Of a DNA stretch of 37,022 nt, positions 1-13,095 are shown one piece after another (the first letter of the stretch is position 1; each line of letters begins with the position of its first letter). The stretch spans positions 113,171-150,192 of the forward strand of contig CALSCP010000313.1 in the NCBI GenBank assembly GCA_943704425.1, in the 5' to 3' direction. Under the pieces are notes generated by a model. That model had not been told where the DNA came from, searched no databases, and worked only from the letters and a program-made list of their open reading frames with translations. The position numbers were made by a program, and so were the translations under genes. This stretch comes from Ministeria vibrans ATCC 50519. Its lineage: Eukaryota; Opisthokonta; Filasterea.

Positions 1-86
<86 letters not shown>
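1..86. repeat. (CT)n microsatellite, 86 bp or more, cut by the window edge
   Basis: A pure CT dinucleotide run fills the first 86 bases and continues past the left edge. It lies just 3' of the stop codon of the sushi receptor gene, so on that gene's strand it is a (GA)n tract in the 3' flank. It is followed by two copies of an 18-bp unit (agctaatag followed by a short CT run), the second of which contains the receptor's stop codon. Confidence 0.95.
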
Positions 87-87
<1 letters not shown>

Positions 88-102
88 GCTAATAGTCTCT
101 CT

Positions 103-3100
103 CTAGCTAATAGTCTCGCCTCGGCTACCAAAATCAACAGCAGCCACCGTCGTAACACGAAGCGGCTGAGCCCCATTCGTAGATGTGTTAGGTCGCACGT
201 GCGCCTGCGAGTACATATCGCTGACAGCGCTGTCGACGGCCGGCGTCGGGACAGGCTGACGTACATCCGAAAGAGGCGCATAGTCGTCGTTGGCCGACGA
301 CGGCGTTGGGGCTGGCTGGCGTGCCTCCGATAGCGGCGCATAGTCGTCGGCGACCGACGACGGTGCGCTCGTCTGATACACATTGGATTCGAGGTCAATT
401 TGGTCACGCAGATGTGATGGGTCCTGGTAGTCTCCCGTAGCCGCGTTGGGCGTAACAGTCGTCTGGTATGACTGAGAGTCAAACGACCGCGCCTGTCCCG
501 TGCCTATACCAGTGTACACGGGCGCTTCCGCACCACCGCTCACCGAACTGTACGCCGTCGGCATAGACGGTCGCAACGTCGTCGGCTGATACGACTGGCT
601 CGTAAACGACTTGGTCGTCGCCACGTCTGCATAGACGTCGCCCCCGACCTGCACGCCGCCCGCAAGCCCAGAGTACGCATTCGATGGGCCGTCGCGTGAC
701 ATGCGCTCCGCTCCTTCGTACTGCGATGCCGCCTGACCGCGCGTCTGGCTGGCCGTGCTGTAGCCCAAGCCAGAGGCAACGTGGTCGTACGACGACTCAC
801 TCGCATTGTCGCCTTGCCCACCAAACCGCGCGTAGGCCGACTGGCTCGCACCCGAATCACCAAACGGCGCAAAGCTCGCGTCGGACGCGGGTGTTGTGTC
901 GTACACACTCGATGCCGCCGCCGTGCTGCCGCTGGCACTTAGGAAGGGGTTTGCCTTGGGCTGACGCGACTTTCCACTCGAGACAATCAGTCGCGTTTGG
1001 CTCGAGCCCGAGTCGGCTCGGAACACCGGATTGGCCACCGAACTCGAACCACGCCCGCCACGCAACGAACTAGTGCTCTGGCGATTGGGTGCAGTAGTCG
1101 TGCTCCTCAGTGTGTTGTGGTCGTACATGTCCTCCGCCTGCTGTGCATCCACAAAGAGTGCGTTGATTTGCGAATCTTCGCTGGCCGTCATCGTTGCCGC
1201 CGCCTTGTCGTCGTAGTACTTGCCAAAGCCCAGAGACGACGTGGAAACCATCGAGTCCGACCGCACCGGAGTGATTTCACGTTTCGCCTGCGAGTTGCGC
1301 CGACGTCGCCACAACACCACGAGCACAATCAAGAGAATAACCACGGCAACAGCCACAATCGCTGCAATAATAGGCAAGCTCGACGACGAGCCCGACGACT
1401 GACCACCCGTCCCACCCCCTCCGCCGGGCTGATCCAACGCATCGCTGTCCGTCATCACTGCAAGCGCATACGTACCTGTCTGTCGTGTGAGACACGTTAC
1501 ACTCTCGCTGCTCCCCGCGAGACGCTTCGAACCCGACGGAGTCCATGAACCACTCGAGGGACTCCAGCGCACACAACTGATTGTTTGGCCTGCGGGCACA
1601 GTGCTGGCCGTCGTATTGCTCGTGATGGGCAGGGTCAATTGAATACCGTACTCATCCATGTCGACGGGCACGCTCAATTGCGGGCTGGCCGTGTCACGCA
1701 GAGACACGTCGTAGTAGTCGGACACAATGGTACGCGTCGACGCCACAGCTTCGGGGTTGCTCGTGAACACAAGCCAAATGGCGGCCAGGGAACAGCCTGA
1801 AGTGGTCGAGCAGCTCGTTGCCGACGATACCGTCTCAATGAGCTCATCCGCGTCAAAGAGAGCACGCGTATTGCACGTGCCCGAGTGCGACAGGGCACAG
1901 AGACCCGCATAGTCGACCACGTTGTTGAAGGGTGCAGTCGCATACACAACGGCGCGTCGTCGGCCTGTCGCTGTGCTCACAGTGGGCGTCGCTGTGCGCA
2001 CGCCGACAAGAAGGCGCGTCATACCTGCGTCCACTACCAGAGGCATCACACCTGGCGGGAGAGTAGCGGCAACACTGGCGCCCACATCACGCATGCTAGC
2101 AATTACGGTACTCGTCGTTGTCGTCGTCGTCGTTGTCGACGACGCCGCGCGAGCCAAATGAAGACTCAGTGGTCGCATCAGCTGACCGGCCAGGTCCGTG
2201 TCAAAAGGCGACGCACCGCTCACTTGCCATGTGTCCGCGTCTGTGAAACGCGCACGCGCCAGCTCAATAGCCTCGTACGAGGCATCAAAGGTTGCGTCGG
2301 CAATACACTGGGACGTGTACTCGAGCGCCGCGCCGACAAACGCCGTGAGACGACGCGAGCTCATCTCGCCCTCGCTAATGGTCACCGAGTCCAAAGTTGC
2401 CGTCGAACCACTCACCACTACCTTGTTGAGCAACTGTTGGGCAAGCGCGACCACACTGGTGTGTGCACACGCATCGCCTACTGTCGTGTCCCAATAGGCG
2501 TTCAGCGTGGCAAGCGCCGCCACAAACTCACTCAAGGCCACCTGAACATTGCCCGACGACGCAAGCTGTGTCGTGGTGTTGGCAGCCACCTCGCTCGCGT
2601 ACGCTGCTACACTCGCCTCGGCGGCGGCGGTACTCACACCGCTTGACGCAACCATGTTGTCGGTGCGCACCGTTACGCTTGAGTCCGATACCGCTCGAGA
2701 GCCAAATCGGTTGGTGATGCGCGCGCGCACAGTGACTGTCGTGCTCGACTGATCGGTCGGGCTCGGCAACAGCGACGTGATCGTCGAGTCCTGTGACTCG
2801 CCAGGTAATGGGATCCACGCATCGCGTGCGCCCACAAATCCAAACGAGAATGAAAGAGGTGCATTGTCGGGCGAGTCAATCCAGCCGCTCGCCGTCAGCG
2901 TCGACTGCGAGAGAAGTGCAAAAACATCGCTGGTTGGCACCGTCACGGAGCCAGTCGATGGGCTGTTGCGCGTCGGCAGCGACGTGGACGCAGTCACCGA
3001 CCCAAGCTGATCGGTGACCGTGATGGCAATGAGGTAGGTGACGCCCGGCGAGAGCACGTCAGCACGCAAACACAAGGTTGCCATCTCCCGCGTGAACCCC

Positions 3101-6100
3101 GTGCAGTAAATGCTCAAGTCAGACATATCAAGTGCGGCAGCGCCTGAGCCTGAGTTGCTCCACTGCGTCAGGAGCGTAGCCGGAAACGACGACTCTATCT
3201 CCGTGTCCACAAACACACGTTCGCTCACGTCAACTTTGCCGTCGGCACCGAGACGCGGTACCACGCTCACAATGGGCAGCGCAAAGGTGCTCGCTGACAC
3301 AATGTGCGTCGCGGTGGCAGTGCGCGTGTCGCGTGAGACCTCCACCTGGAAACGATATGATCGCAACGAAAAGAGTGAGTCCGCTGGCAAAGCCAAGACA
3401 GCCTCGTTGCGCACGGGAACGACCGAACTGAAGGAACCCGCCGTCGTGAATGTGTTGTCACAGTCGATGCAGGTCCAGGCAAAGGTGCAAGGCGCACCGC
3501 CCGTGCCGTCGTTGTCGACACACTGCGCCGTCAGAGTGAGCGCAAACTGCGCTCCAATCGTAGTGGGGCCAATGATGGAGGCCAGCAGAGGCGTCTGCAA
3601 CACCTCAAGCTGTTGCTGCGCCGATCCATACACCGTCGAGTCTGTGGCAAGCGTCGCCACTACAGAAAGTGTGTATGTGGCGGCACGAGCGAGCTCATTC
3701 GCACCGATGACAAGGATGGGAGCGGTCGCCGAGGCACCCAGCGGAATCGAGGGCTCAATAGACCACTGGTACAAGATGGATGAGGCATCGGCAATGCCAG
3801 TGCAAGACGACGGCAGCACCACCGACACGGAGAAGGAGTTGACAACGGAACGTGAGACAGCGGTGTTCGCCTGTGGAAATGTCACGCTTGGCACAACTCG
3901 ACTTGTCACGTTCATGTGTGTCACCACAGGCAAGCTAGAAGTGCCCAAAAAGTTGGTCACCACCAAAGAGATGGCGTAGCTCGTGTCGACCTGAAGCGCC
4001 GACGCAATGGGTACAGCCGTGAGCGGTGTCAATGCGCTTTGTCCGTCCAGCAGCGTCTGCAGCGCCCCACCATCGTCGGGCATCACACTGGTCACTTGCC
4101 ACGCCAGTGTGACGGATCGCCCACCACTGCCGCTGTCCACAGCGTACGCCACCGTGGTGGCCGTGTCGCAGGCGCTCACCGTGTCTGGCAGTCCAACAAT
4201 TCGCACGACGGGCACCAGAGGTGGCACACTCGTGGCGCCGGCAGGCGTGTAGCCATCGACAGTGACGGAGCCACTCGCGGCAAACGAATAGGGTGTGCTC
4301 GCAAGGAAGAGAACACTTGGGTTGCGTCTAAGCACGAGGGTATCGTCGGGCATCAGGGTGCTCGTAGTGCTCAACGTGATTTGCATGGTCGACAACGACG
4401 ACCACCGACACTCGGCGGTCGCGCCGAGTTGCGTCGCCGCGTCCACAAACACGGCCGCGCACAGCGCCACAGTCAAGAAAGGACCGCCTTGAACACGCAC
4501 GCTCACGTCGAAGACCACATCAACACGCAAGTAGTCGGGAGAAAACATAGCCGACGTGAGTGTGGGTGCGGGTGCAAGCCAGACAAGTCCAAGTGACAGC
4601 GAGGGCGCCGTCACAATGGTGACCGACACTCCATTGAGCGTGAGCGAAAGCGGCCGTGCCTGAGCCACGCCAATGGCGTCCACTGTGCACTCGAGACGCG
4701 TCGACGAGACACGCACCGCCGACGATGACACGATGGCGGAGGCGCCGTCCGACGCGACAAATTCACATGCCCAGACGCCAGTCGCGTCAAAGGTGCCATT
4801 CAGAACAATGACCACCGAAGTGCCAATGGATGTGACCAAAGGAGTCTGCGAATTGACAAACACCGTCACAACGGGCGGTGTGCCGGGTGTCGGAGACGGA
4901 GAGGGCGCGACCGTGGGTGCAACGGAAGGAAGCGGAACACACGAGGTGCGATCCGTGCCCAACTCGGTGGTCGGGTCAGGACAGGAGCACACAAAGCCAA
5001 ACGGTACATTGGTGCAGGTGCCTTCGCAGCCGGCGTTCGCACACAGGTCGGGCAAGGCACATGCACTGGCACCGTCCGATGCCAGACCCGATCCCTGGTA
5101 GCCGGGTGAACACGAGCACAGCACATGACCGTCCGTGTTCGTACACACCTGTGCACATCCACCATTCGCCGTTTGACACTCGTCCACATCAACACATAAC
5201 ACCGAACCGGTCCACAAGCCCGAGCTGGCGCAAGTCACGCCCGTGTCGCCAGGCGACTGCAACACATAGCCATCGTCGCACGTGGCCGCACACACGTCTT
5301 GAAAGACGCCCGTCGAGCAGGCGTACGAGCCGTGGACAAGTGTGGGCACAGTGCCACACGATTGGCGAGCGCACGATGCAACGGGAGCGGGCACCAGCAA
5401 ACCGGTCGCGTCGCATGTGCTTGTCAACGTGGCCACATTGGTCGCGGCAAACACATAGCCGGCGGTGCACGTCCAGGTGACCATCTCGCCAAAGGCAAGC
5501 GCCACGCCAATCTGCTGCGAAGACGAAGCACTCGTCACAAGCGGTGTGATTCCGCACGAAATAGGCAGACACGAATCGCCCGTCGAAAAAGCGCCCGTGT
5601 GCGTGCAGTTGCGCTCAATAAAGGTCGGGCCGCCCAGAACGCCGGTCGTCGTGTAGCCTGTGAGGCACTCGTACACAATCTCGCCCGTGTACGAGATTGT
5701 GTCAACAGCCTTGGGGGAAACGAGACGCGCGTTGCTCTGGACCGGTGGCACACCGCATACAATTGCCTCGCACAGCGGGACAAACGAGGCAAACGAGCCC
5801 GACGATTCGCACGCCACAGAAAAGGTTGTCAAGCCTGTCGACTTGATTTCGTAGCCCATGTCACACTCATACTGCACCATGGTGGGATAGATGACGTTTG
5901 GGGCGCCAGGTGCACTTACAATAGAGGCCAGACCGGCCACGGGAGGGATGCCGCAGCGCACAGCGGTGCAAGTCTGAACGCCCGTCAGCTGACCGTTGGT
6001 CTGACACGTCGCGTTGAACGTGGTGTGCGTTGCGGTGTAGCCCGCAGCGCACGTGTAGGTAGTGCGATCATTGAACAGCAGAGGTGTCGTGCCGGTCGAG

Positions 6101-9100
6101 ATGGCTGCATTGGAAACAACGGTGGCAGCTCCACACGAAATGGGGTTGCAGCTGGCCGAGGCCGGACCAAAAGTGCCGTCGGCATCGCATGTGCGGTTGA
6201 ACAGAATAGCGCCGCCGAAAAGACCACTTGTGGTGTGGTACGACTCACAGTTGTACTCGGCAATGGCCGGGTACGAGACGGGAATCGAAGGAGACAGAGC
6301 GGTCGCATGCGATTCGCTGGGTGGCAAACCACACGAGACCGGCACGCAGCCAACAGTGGAGGCCGACACGGTACCACCGGCGTTGCACGAGCGCGTAAAC
6401 TCGGCGAGTTCGCCTGCCACACCGGTCGTGGTGTAGCCCGATTCACACGTGTACACAACACTCTGACCAAACGAAAAGGTGCCTGAAAGGCTTGCGGTGG
6501 CATACTGTTCGGTGGGAATGGCCCCACAGGCTTGCGGCATGCACATGCCCGGGGTCGAAAAAGTGCCGGACAAGTCACAGTGCACGTCGAAGGAGCGATC
6601 GCCCGTCACGCTCGAGTCATTCGAATAGCCCGACAGACACGTGTACGTGACCGTCTGGCCGGCAGTTTGCACACGCGTGTCCTGTGCCTGAGCATTGGCC
6701 ACAGTGGGAGGCACGCCGCAAGCAATGGCCTCGCAAGTGCTGTTGTCTGGATGGTCAAACTCGCCACTGGCAAGACATGTACGCTGGAAAGTGGAAGCGC
6801 CAAGTGATGTGCCAGTCACCGAGAAGCCTGGGTTACACGTGTACGTGACAGATTCGGTAAATAGCACATTCGCCGGATCGCCTGAGGTGGTCGCGACGGC
6901 CGACGCCATGCTGGGCGTCGGGCCGCAGTTGACGGGCTGGCAAGAGATGGGCGAGCCACCTACCCACTGCCACTGGCTATTGGCACACTCACGAGCGCGC
7001 GCGGTGCCGCGGTAGCCCGTCACACAGGTGTAGTCGCATGACTCGCCGTGTGTCAACTGGTCACTCGTGCAAGTGCGTTCGACATGTGAGACGTCTGCGG
7101 GGGGTGCACCACACGACGTAAGGTCGCAAGCAAAGTCACTGTTGGTGTAAGTGCCGTCAATTTGGCAAATACGCTGCGTGTGGTTCGACGAGGGCGCGTA
7201 GCCGTCGTTGCAGGTGTAAGTGCAGCCTGAGCCAACCTGCGCACCGGTACAGATCGAGGTGGAGTCCGACACGGCGGGTACGGAGCCGGGGCATGACACA
7301 GTAATGCACGCTTGTACATTGAGAAACTGTCCGTTGGGGCCGCACGTGACGGTAAAGGAGGTGCGTTCGCTCGACACAAGCGACGGGGTCGGAAGACCGT
7401 CGGTGGTGTGACCGGCGGCACAGTAATAGACCGTGGAGTCGTTGTAGAATTGAGGGGCACCAAGGCTAATGGATGATGCGGACTTGATCGAAGGGAGCGT
7501 GCCACAGAAAATGCGAGTGCACACTTGCAACGGGGTGTACGTGCCGTCGGACTGACATGTGATGGAAAAAGTGCTGGCACCGTCGACCGTGCCGGTAACG
7601 GTGAAGCCCGGGGCACACGTGTAAGCCACGTTCTGGTTATAGGTGACGGCTGTCGCGCTCCACGACGCGTCTGCAGCGGTCGGCGGCACACCACACGACA
7701 CGGGAGGACACGTCGCCGAGGTGGTAGTAAGCATACCGTTGGCCTGACACACGCGTGAGAATGTTCCATCGACATTGCCACCGATCAGGGTGTACCCTGA
7801 GCGACAAGTAAAGCCAACAGCCGTGCCAAACGACGCGGTACTCGCCGTGGTGAGTGCTGTCACGGATGTTGTGTCGGCAGGAACGGGACATTGTACAGGC
7901 ATGCACACACTGGCGCCCACATCGAAGGTACCGTCGGTCTGGCAGTTGACAATGAGAGGCGCCACATCACCCACAGTGCCGGAGAGGGTGTAACCCACAT
8001 TGCAGGTGTAGGTCGCCGTCTGCGGGTACACCAGCGAGCTGCTACTCGCTCCGGAGCTCACAGTGGTGAAGTTGGCGTTGGGAACGGCGGGCGCACTACC
8101 GCAAACAATAGGCTGACAAGAAGCACCGGCGTTGGACCACGACTGATCACTCCTGCACTCGCGCGTGTACTCGACATCCGTGCTGCCGCCCACGACAAAA
8201 CCAGCAAAACACGTGTAGGTGACAGTTTCTCCAAACACCTTGGTAGTGAGCGAACTTTCAGAAGCAGCAGGGTCATTTGGTGTCGATACGCACGCCTGCG
8301 GTGTGCAAGTCAAGGCCGAATTCGACCAAGACCACGAACCGGTTGAGCACGTTGCCGTGGCCGGAGACACTCCCACCAAGGCAGTGTAGCCTACAGCACA
8401 AGTGTATACACAGTTGTCACTCGAGGTGGCAGCGGTGCATGCCACGTCGGCGTTAGCCACAAAAAAGGGGTCTGGGCAGGCGGTACGAATGCACGCGAGG
8501 CCAGTGTTGTTCCATGCGCCCGTCGACTGACACACGCGACGCGTGTCCGCTGTGGTCGCTTCAAAGCCGGATTCGCAGGCGTAGGTACAGGTGTCGCCCT
8601 GTTCGAGCGAAGCTGGCGTGCACACTGGCGCGGCAGCATTGCCGACGGTAGGTACAGCATCGCAAACTCGCACGTTGCAACCAACAACGTTGCTGTACAC
8701 GCCCGTATTGGTGCACAGCGCAGTGAAGGTGGTGACGGACGAGCCGAGCGTGTAGCCGGCGTCACATGTGTACACCACGGACTCGCCGGCGTTGCGGGGT
8801 GTTGTGCTTGCGGCTGCCGTGGCATGGGCAGCAAGAGGTGGTACATTACATGAGATGATCTGACACGAGCTGGTCGCCGAGAAGGTACCCGAGGCAAGAC
8901 AAGTGATGCTAAAAGTGGTCGCACCCGAGGCGGTACCGGTGAGCGAGTAGCCCGAATCACACGTGAACACGGTTTGTTCGCCAAAAAACGCGGATGCGCC
9001 AGGGCTCGTCGCGTGCGTCGAGCTGGGAGGAAACCCACAGGAGATTTTGGTGCACTGAGAGGTACTTGTCGAGAAAGAACCGTCGGCAAGACACATGAGC

Positions 9101-12100
9101 GAGTAGGAAGAGGGATCGCCGGCGATTCCTGTCACTGTGTGTCCCGCGTTGCACGACACAACAGCAGTGTCACCCACAAGGTAGGGTCCCGCCAGCACCG
9201 ATGCGGAAGCAGCGTCCACGGTGGGAACAGCGCATGTGATGGCTTTGCACACGGGAGCCACAGAAAAGGTGCCGTTGGCGTAGCAGTCGAGAGTGAACTG
9301 CGTGGCGCCACCCGACACACCCAGGATAGACGTGCCCGACGCACAGTTGTAGGTGGCACCCGAACCGAACGAAACGGCACCGGTCGAGACGGGCGAGGCG
9401 CTTTGGATGTTCGGCGGCACACCGCAGCTGACGGGCAGACACGCAGTGGCATCGTTGGACAGTTGTCCGGAAGATTCACACGTGCGCACAAAGGAGGCAA
9501 CGCCATTTGAAAGGCCAGTCGTTGTGTAGCCAGTGCGACACTCAATGGTGGCAGTGTCGCCAAAGAAAAGTGTTGTGGGTGCTTGCGTCACCGCATTGGG
9601 TGTTGTAGGCAGAGTTCCACAGCTGATCGCAGTGCAAGTGAGTGCAAGGTTGTTGGTCCACGACCACGACTCGCTGAGGCACGTGCGCGTGGCCGGTGAG
9701 GTAGCGCCACCGGACACAGCCTCGTAACCGACCTGACACGTGTAAGTGCATGATTCACCATGAGCTAACGGCCCCGTGAGCGGCGAGGTACAGGCACGCG
9801 TGGAAAAAGCAACGGCCGACGGAGACGTGGCGCACAGTGTGGTGACGCAGGCAAGGTCGACGTTGTCCCACGCGCCCGACGAGGTACACGTGCGAGTGTT
9901 GCTTGCAGACGGCGGATCTTGCTTGAACCCGGTGTTGCACGAGTAGGTGCACGCATCGCCGACAATGTTGCCCTGGGTGCACGAGCGTGCCGAGTTGGTG
10001 ATGGTGGGTGCAATACCACAGGAAATGGTTCCACACACGCGCGTGCCCGCGTACGCGCCCGTCTGGTCGCAGGTGACCGAAAAAGTGGTGGCGCTACCTG
10101 GCTGACCGTCAACGGTGGCGCCCCCATCGCAAGTGTAGAGGACGGTCTGGGAGAAGCGAAGCGACGCAGTCGAGGCTGGTGTGGAACCCGATAGGATTGG
10201 CAGAATGCCGCAGCTGATGGGCAGGCACGAGACAATACCGGTGAAGGTGCCTGAAGGACTACAGCCAATGTTGAACGATGATTGTCCCGACGTCTCACCT
10301 GTGACGGTGTAGCCAGTGTCGCAATCAATGCGACGCTGCACGCCAAAGAGAAGCTCGCCAGAGCTCGATGTCGAAAAATCAATGGAAGGGGGTGTGCCAC
10401 ACGAGACTTTCTGGCAGACATTGGAGGCGAGGTCAAGCTGGCCGGTGGCAAGACACGCCGCAGAGAAGGCACCGTTGGTCGACGAGCTCACTGGGGAGCC
10501 GTCTGTCGAGAAGCCCTCGTCGCAGCTGTAGGTGATGGAACCGCCCACAGTCGCGGTGATGGCGGAGGCGGTGGCATGTTGAACGACGCTGGCGGTGCAC
10601 TCAATGGCAAGACAGGACATACCGAGGTTGTCAAACGAACCGGAGGCAAGGCACGAACGGATAAACTTAGAGTTGACTGTCGTGGCAGGTGCACGATCCG
10701 TGCTGTAGCCCGTGTCGCAAGCGTAGGTGACTGCACCGCCAAACGAAACGGTATTTGTTGACGAGAGAGTCGCATGCGCGATAGGCTGCGGTATACCACA
10801 GCTGACTGGCAGGCACTCTGCGTTCGCGGGTGTTGTCGCCGAGTAGAGACCCGTGTCGAGGCAAGTGCGCTCGTAGAAACTTGAAGCAGCCGGGATGCCA
10901 CCGACGGTGGCACCCGTTTTGCACGACAATTGAACAGTATCACCAAAGTTGACCGATGCGGTGGGGCCGCTTGTCCACGTATCCTGCGCCGGTGGGGGGC
11001 ACTTGATACGCACACACACGGTTTCAACATTGTCGTAGGTGGCCGACTCGAGACAGGCGCGGGTGAAGGTGAAAATGCCACCCGCGGCCGCGGACAAACC
11101 GTTCGTGGAGTAGCCGGTGTTGCAGGTGTAGCTGGCTGCGTGTGCGTTTGAGGTGGGGTCAGCGTTGTACTGGCTAGCCGTCGACGTGATGGTCGCATCA
11201 CTCACACTTGGTGGAGTGGGACATGTGACGAGGGAGCAGCCGGGAGCAAATGAAGTGCCGTCAAAAGTCGCGGCGGTGGTACAGGTGCGTGTGAATGTCT
11301 TTTGAGCACTCGAGCCGACCGGTGAGCCGTCAAGCGAGTATCCTGTACGACAGGTGTAGACGGCGGGAAATGGAGGCAAGTAATACCGAATGGAGGAGGG
11401 CTGGGACGCGTCGGCATTGGTCATGGTGGGAGGCACGCCGCAGCTGATGGCGTTGCACGAGAGCACGTTGGTGAAGAGACCCGTGCTGGAGCACTGTGCG
11501 ACAAAGTTATCGTTGGCCGACGTGAGCGCACCAGCGTCAGTAGTGTAGCCCGGTGTACACTTGTAGCTTGGTTGTGCCGCATCCAGTGCCGTGATAATGT
11601 CTGCCTCGAGAACGGTGCCGAGTGTTGCTTTGCTGATGACAGGAGCGACGCCACACGCGACGGGCACGCACGAGCCCGGTGTTGACCATGAGCCCGTACC
11701 CAGGCACGTGATAGTAAACTGCGTGGTGCCACCGACTTGGGTGCCCTTGCCTGTCGTGCTGTAGTTGTCGCTGCACGTGTAGGTGGCGACATCCTCGTAG
11801 ACACCCGTGGTAAGACTGCGAGACGCGTGCGAGATGACTGGCGTTGAGCCACACGAGAGACGCGTCTTGCAGTTTGTCGACGGGGTGATATAGCCCGAGC
11901 GACAAACTTTGGCGCCCGTTGCGGAATTGCAGGTGTAGTGACCTTGAGCGTCCGAGTCTTGGGCGATGCACTGAAAGGTGCAGCCGCTAAAGGGATCGTT
12001 AGTGGGGTACCAGTTGGTGGCGCACACACGATAGCCATTGCTCGTATCGCACGTGTACGCGTTGTTGCTGGGCACGACACAGTAGCGACACTGGCTACCG

Positions 12101-13095
12101 TAGGCGTTGGCGTAGCAGTCAGCGCCAAGGTAGGCGGTGACCTGTCGAATCCCATCAACACTGCCTCGGTTGATGGTCGCTAAGAGCCAATTGGGGTCGT
12201 TGGCGGTCGTCGCTTTGCTTGAGTAGACCCTATGTGTATATGGCGACATGGATTGGGAGAGAAAAGGGGAGTATTGGCGGTGAGAAGGCGCTTAGAAGAC
12301 GCTAAAAAACAGAACGAAAAAAAATATTTTTACGTTCCCATGTTGTCTGCGCCTGTGAGGAGATCCTCGTCCTTGCAGTTGACATAGTAGAATACACTGC
12401 CACCGTAGACACCTGTGTACGACTTGGATGCCATCACGGTGCCAAAGGTCCAGCTGAAGCGGAGGAGAGAGTGAGTGAGTGAGTGAGTGAGAGAGAGAGA
12501 AAGGAAAGAGACAAAGACAAAGAAGTGATGATGAGAAGGAAAAGCGAACCACACACGAAGGAGAGGGAAAGGATGCAGACGCAGGCATGGTAGCGTGACT
12601 CACACGCAGTCAGGTGCGCTAGGAAGCGGAAGCGGGGCGCGCGGGAGCAGGCGTGTGCGCCACAGTGAAACAATGGGTTTTGTGGGTTTTTCGTTCTCTT
12701 TTTTTTCTGCTTTTTTTTTTTTTGTCTTTCTTCTTTTTGTGTCTCGATAGACTTTTCTTGGCGGCAGTTTGCCAAGGCCAATAGGGAACATGCACGGCGA
12801 GGGTGGGGGNNNNNNNNNNGGGGGGGGGTGGCGAGGAGGCGGGCCAGTCGGGAGCGGGCAGGACGTACGTCGCGGTGTTTTGGTCGCTGACTTCGTTCGA
12901 GTAGCCGCTGACAGCGTAATTGGACGTTGTCGATGACACGGCGATTCGGCACCGCATATCGCAGTCTTCGCTAAACAGGCCGTGGTAGCATTTGCCGGTG
13001 ACGCTGGTGAGAACCGACCGCAAGAGGTAGGTATTCTGCGCATCTGCTGTGTGTAAGGCGCACAACGCCATCATCATGAGAAGCCACACGCGCAT
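103..13095 (-). CDS. Giant single-pass receptor: ~34 sushi (CCP) modules, 2 EGF modules, REJ/GPS-like region, Tyr-rich tail
   Basis: I read three exons: 13095-12869, 12453-12334 and 12229-103. All junctions keep frame and give 4157 residues. Exon 1 starts with a signal peptide (MRVWLLMMMALCALHTADA). The third exon carries about 34 sushi modules (roughly 11865-5200), each opening with a C-G-x-P-P-like motif and holding four cysteines. A calcium-binding type EGF (DVDEC) and a second EGF follow (about 5195-4940). Next come an IPT- and REJ-like stretch, then a degenerate GPS-like motif (about 1590-1460: CVRW, W, VTC, but no HLS/T cleavage site). One membrane helix lies at 1377-1309, followed by RRRR and a 401-residue tail with 19 tyrosines. 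Sushi and EGF modules are adhesion or recognition units in known families, so a surface receptor or adhesion protein is inferred. Ligand and partners are unknown. REJ and GPS calls are tentative; module type and topology are firm. Confidence 0.85.
12454..12868 (-). other. Intron 1 of the sushi receptor gene, with an assembly gap
   Basis: The donor is GTACGT at 12868 and the acceptor is CTTCAG ending at 12454, giving a phase-2 join. On the sense strand the intron holds A-rich, T-rich and pyrimidine tracts and an ACTC-type repeat close to the acceptor. Ten N bases at 12810-12819 lie inside homopolymer G/C, so the true length is unknown. The gap is intronic and does not affect the predicted protein. 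Confidence 0.75.
12810..12819. other. Assembly gap (10 N)
   Basis: Ten undetermined bases are flanked by runs of G on both sides, probably a collapsed or unreadable poly-G/poly-C stretch. Confidence 0.99.

Noticed and set aside
1-86. CT run as a telomeric or CRISPR-like array
   Set aside because: A simple dinucleotide with no spacers; the same CT tracts occur inside introns across the window.
241-348. Canonical ITAM in the receptor tail
   Set aside because: The two YAPL motifs are separated by 16 residues instead of 6-8.
1885-2646. Open frames on the plus strand across the receptor gene
   Set aside because: Dozens of similar frames mirror the repetitive sushi exon; none shows domains or splice context.
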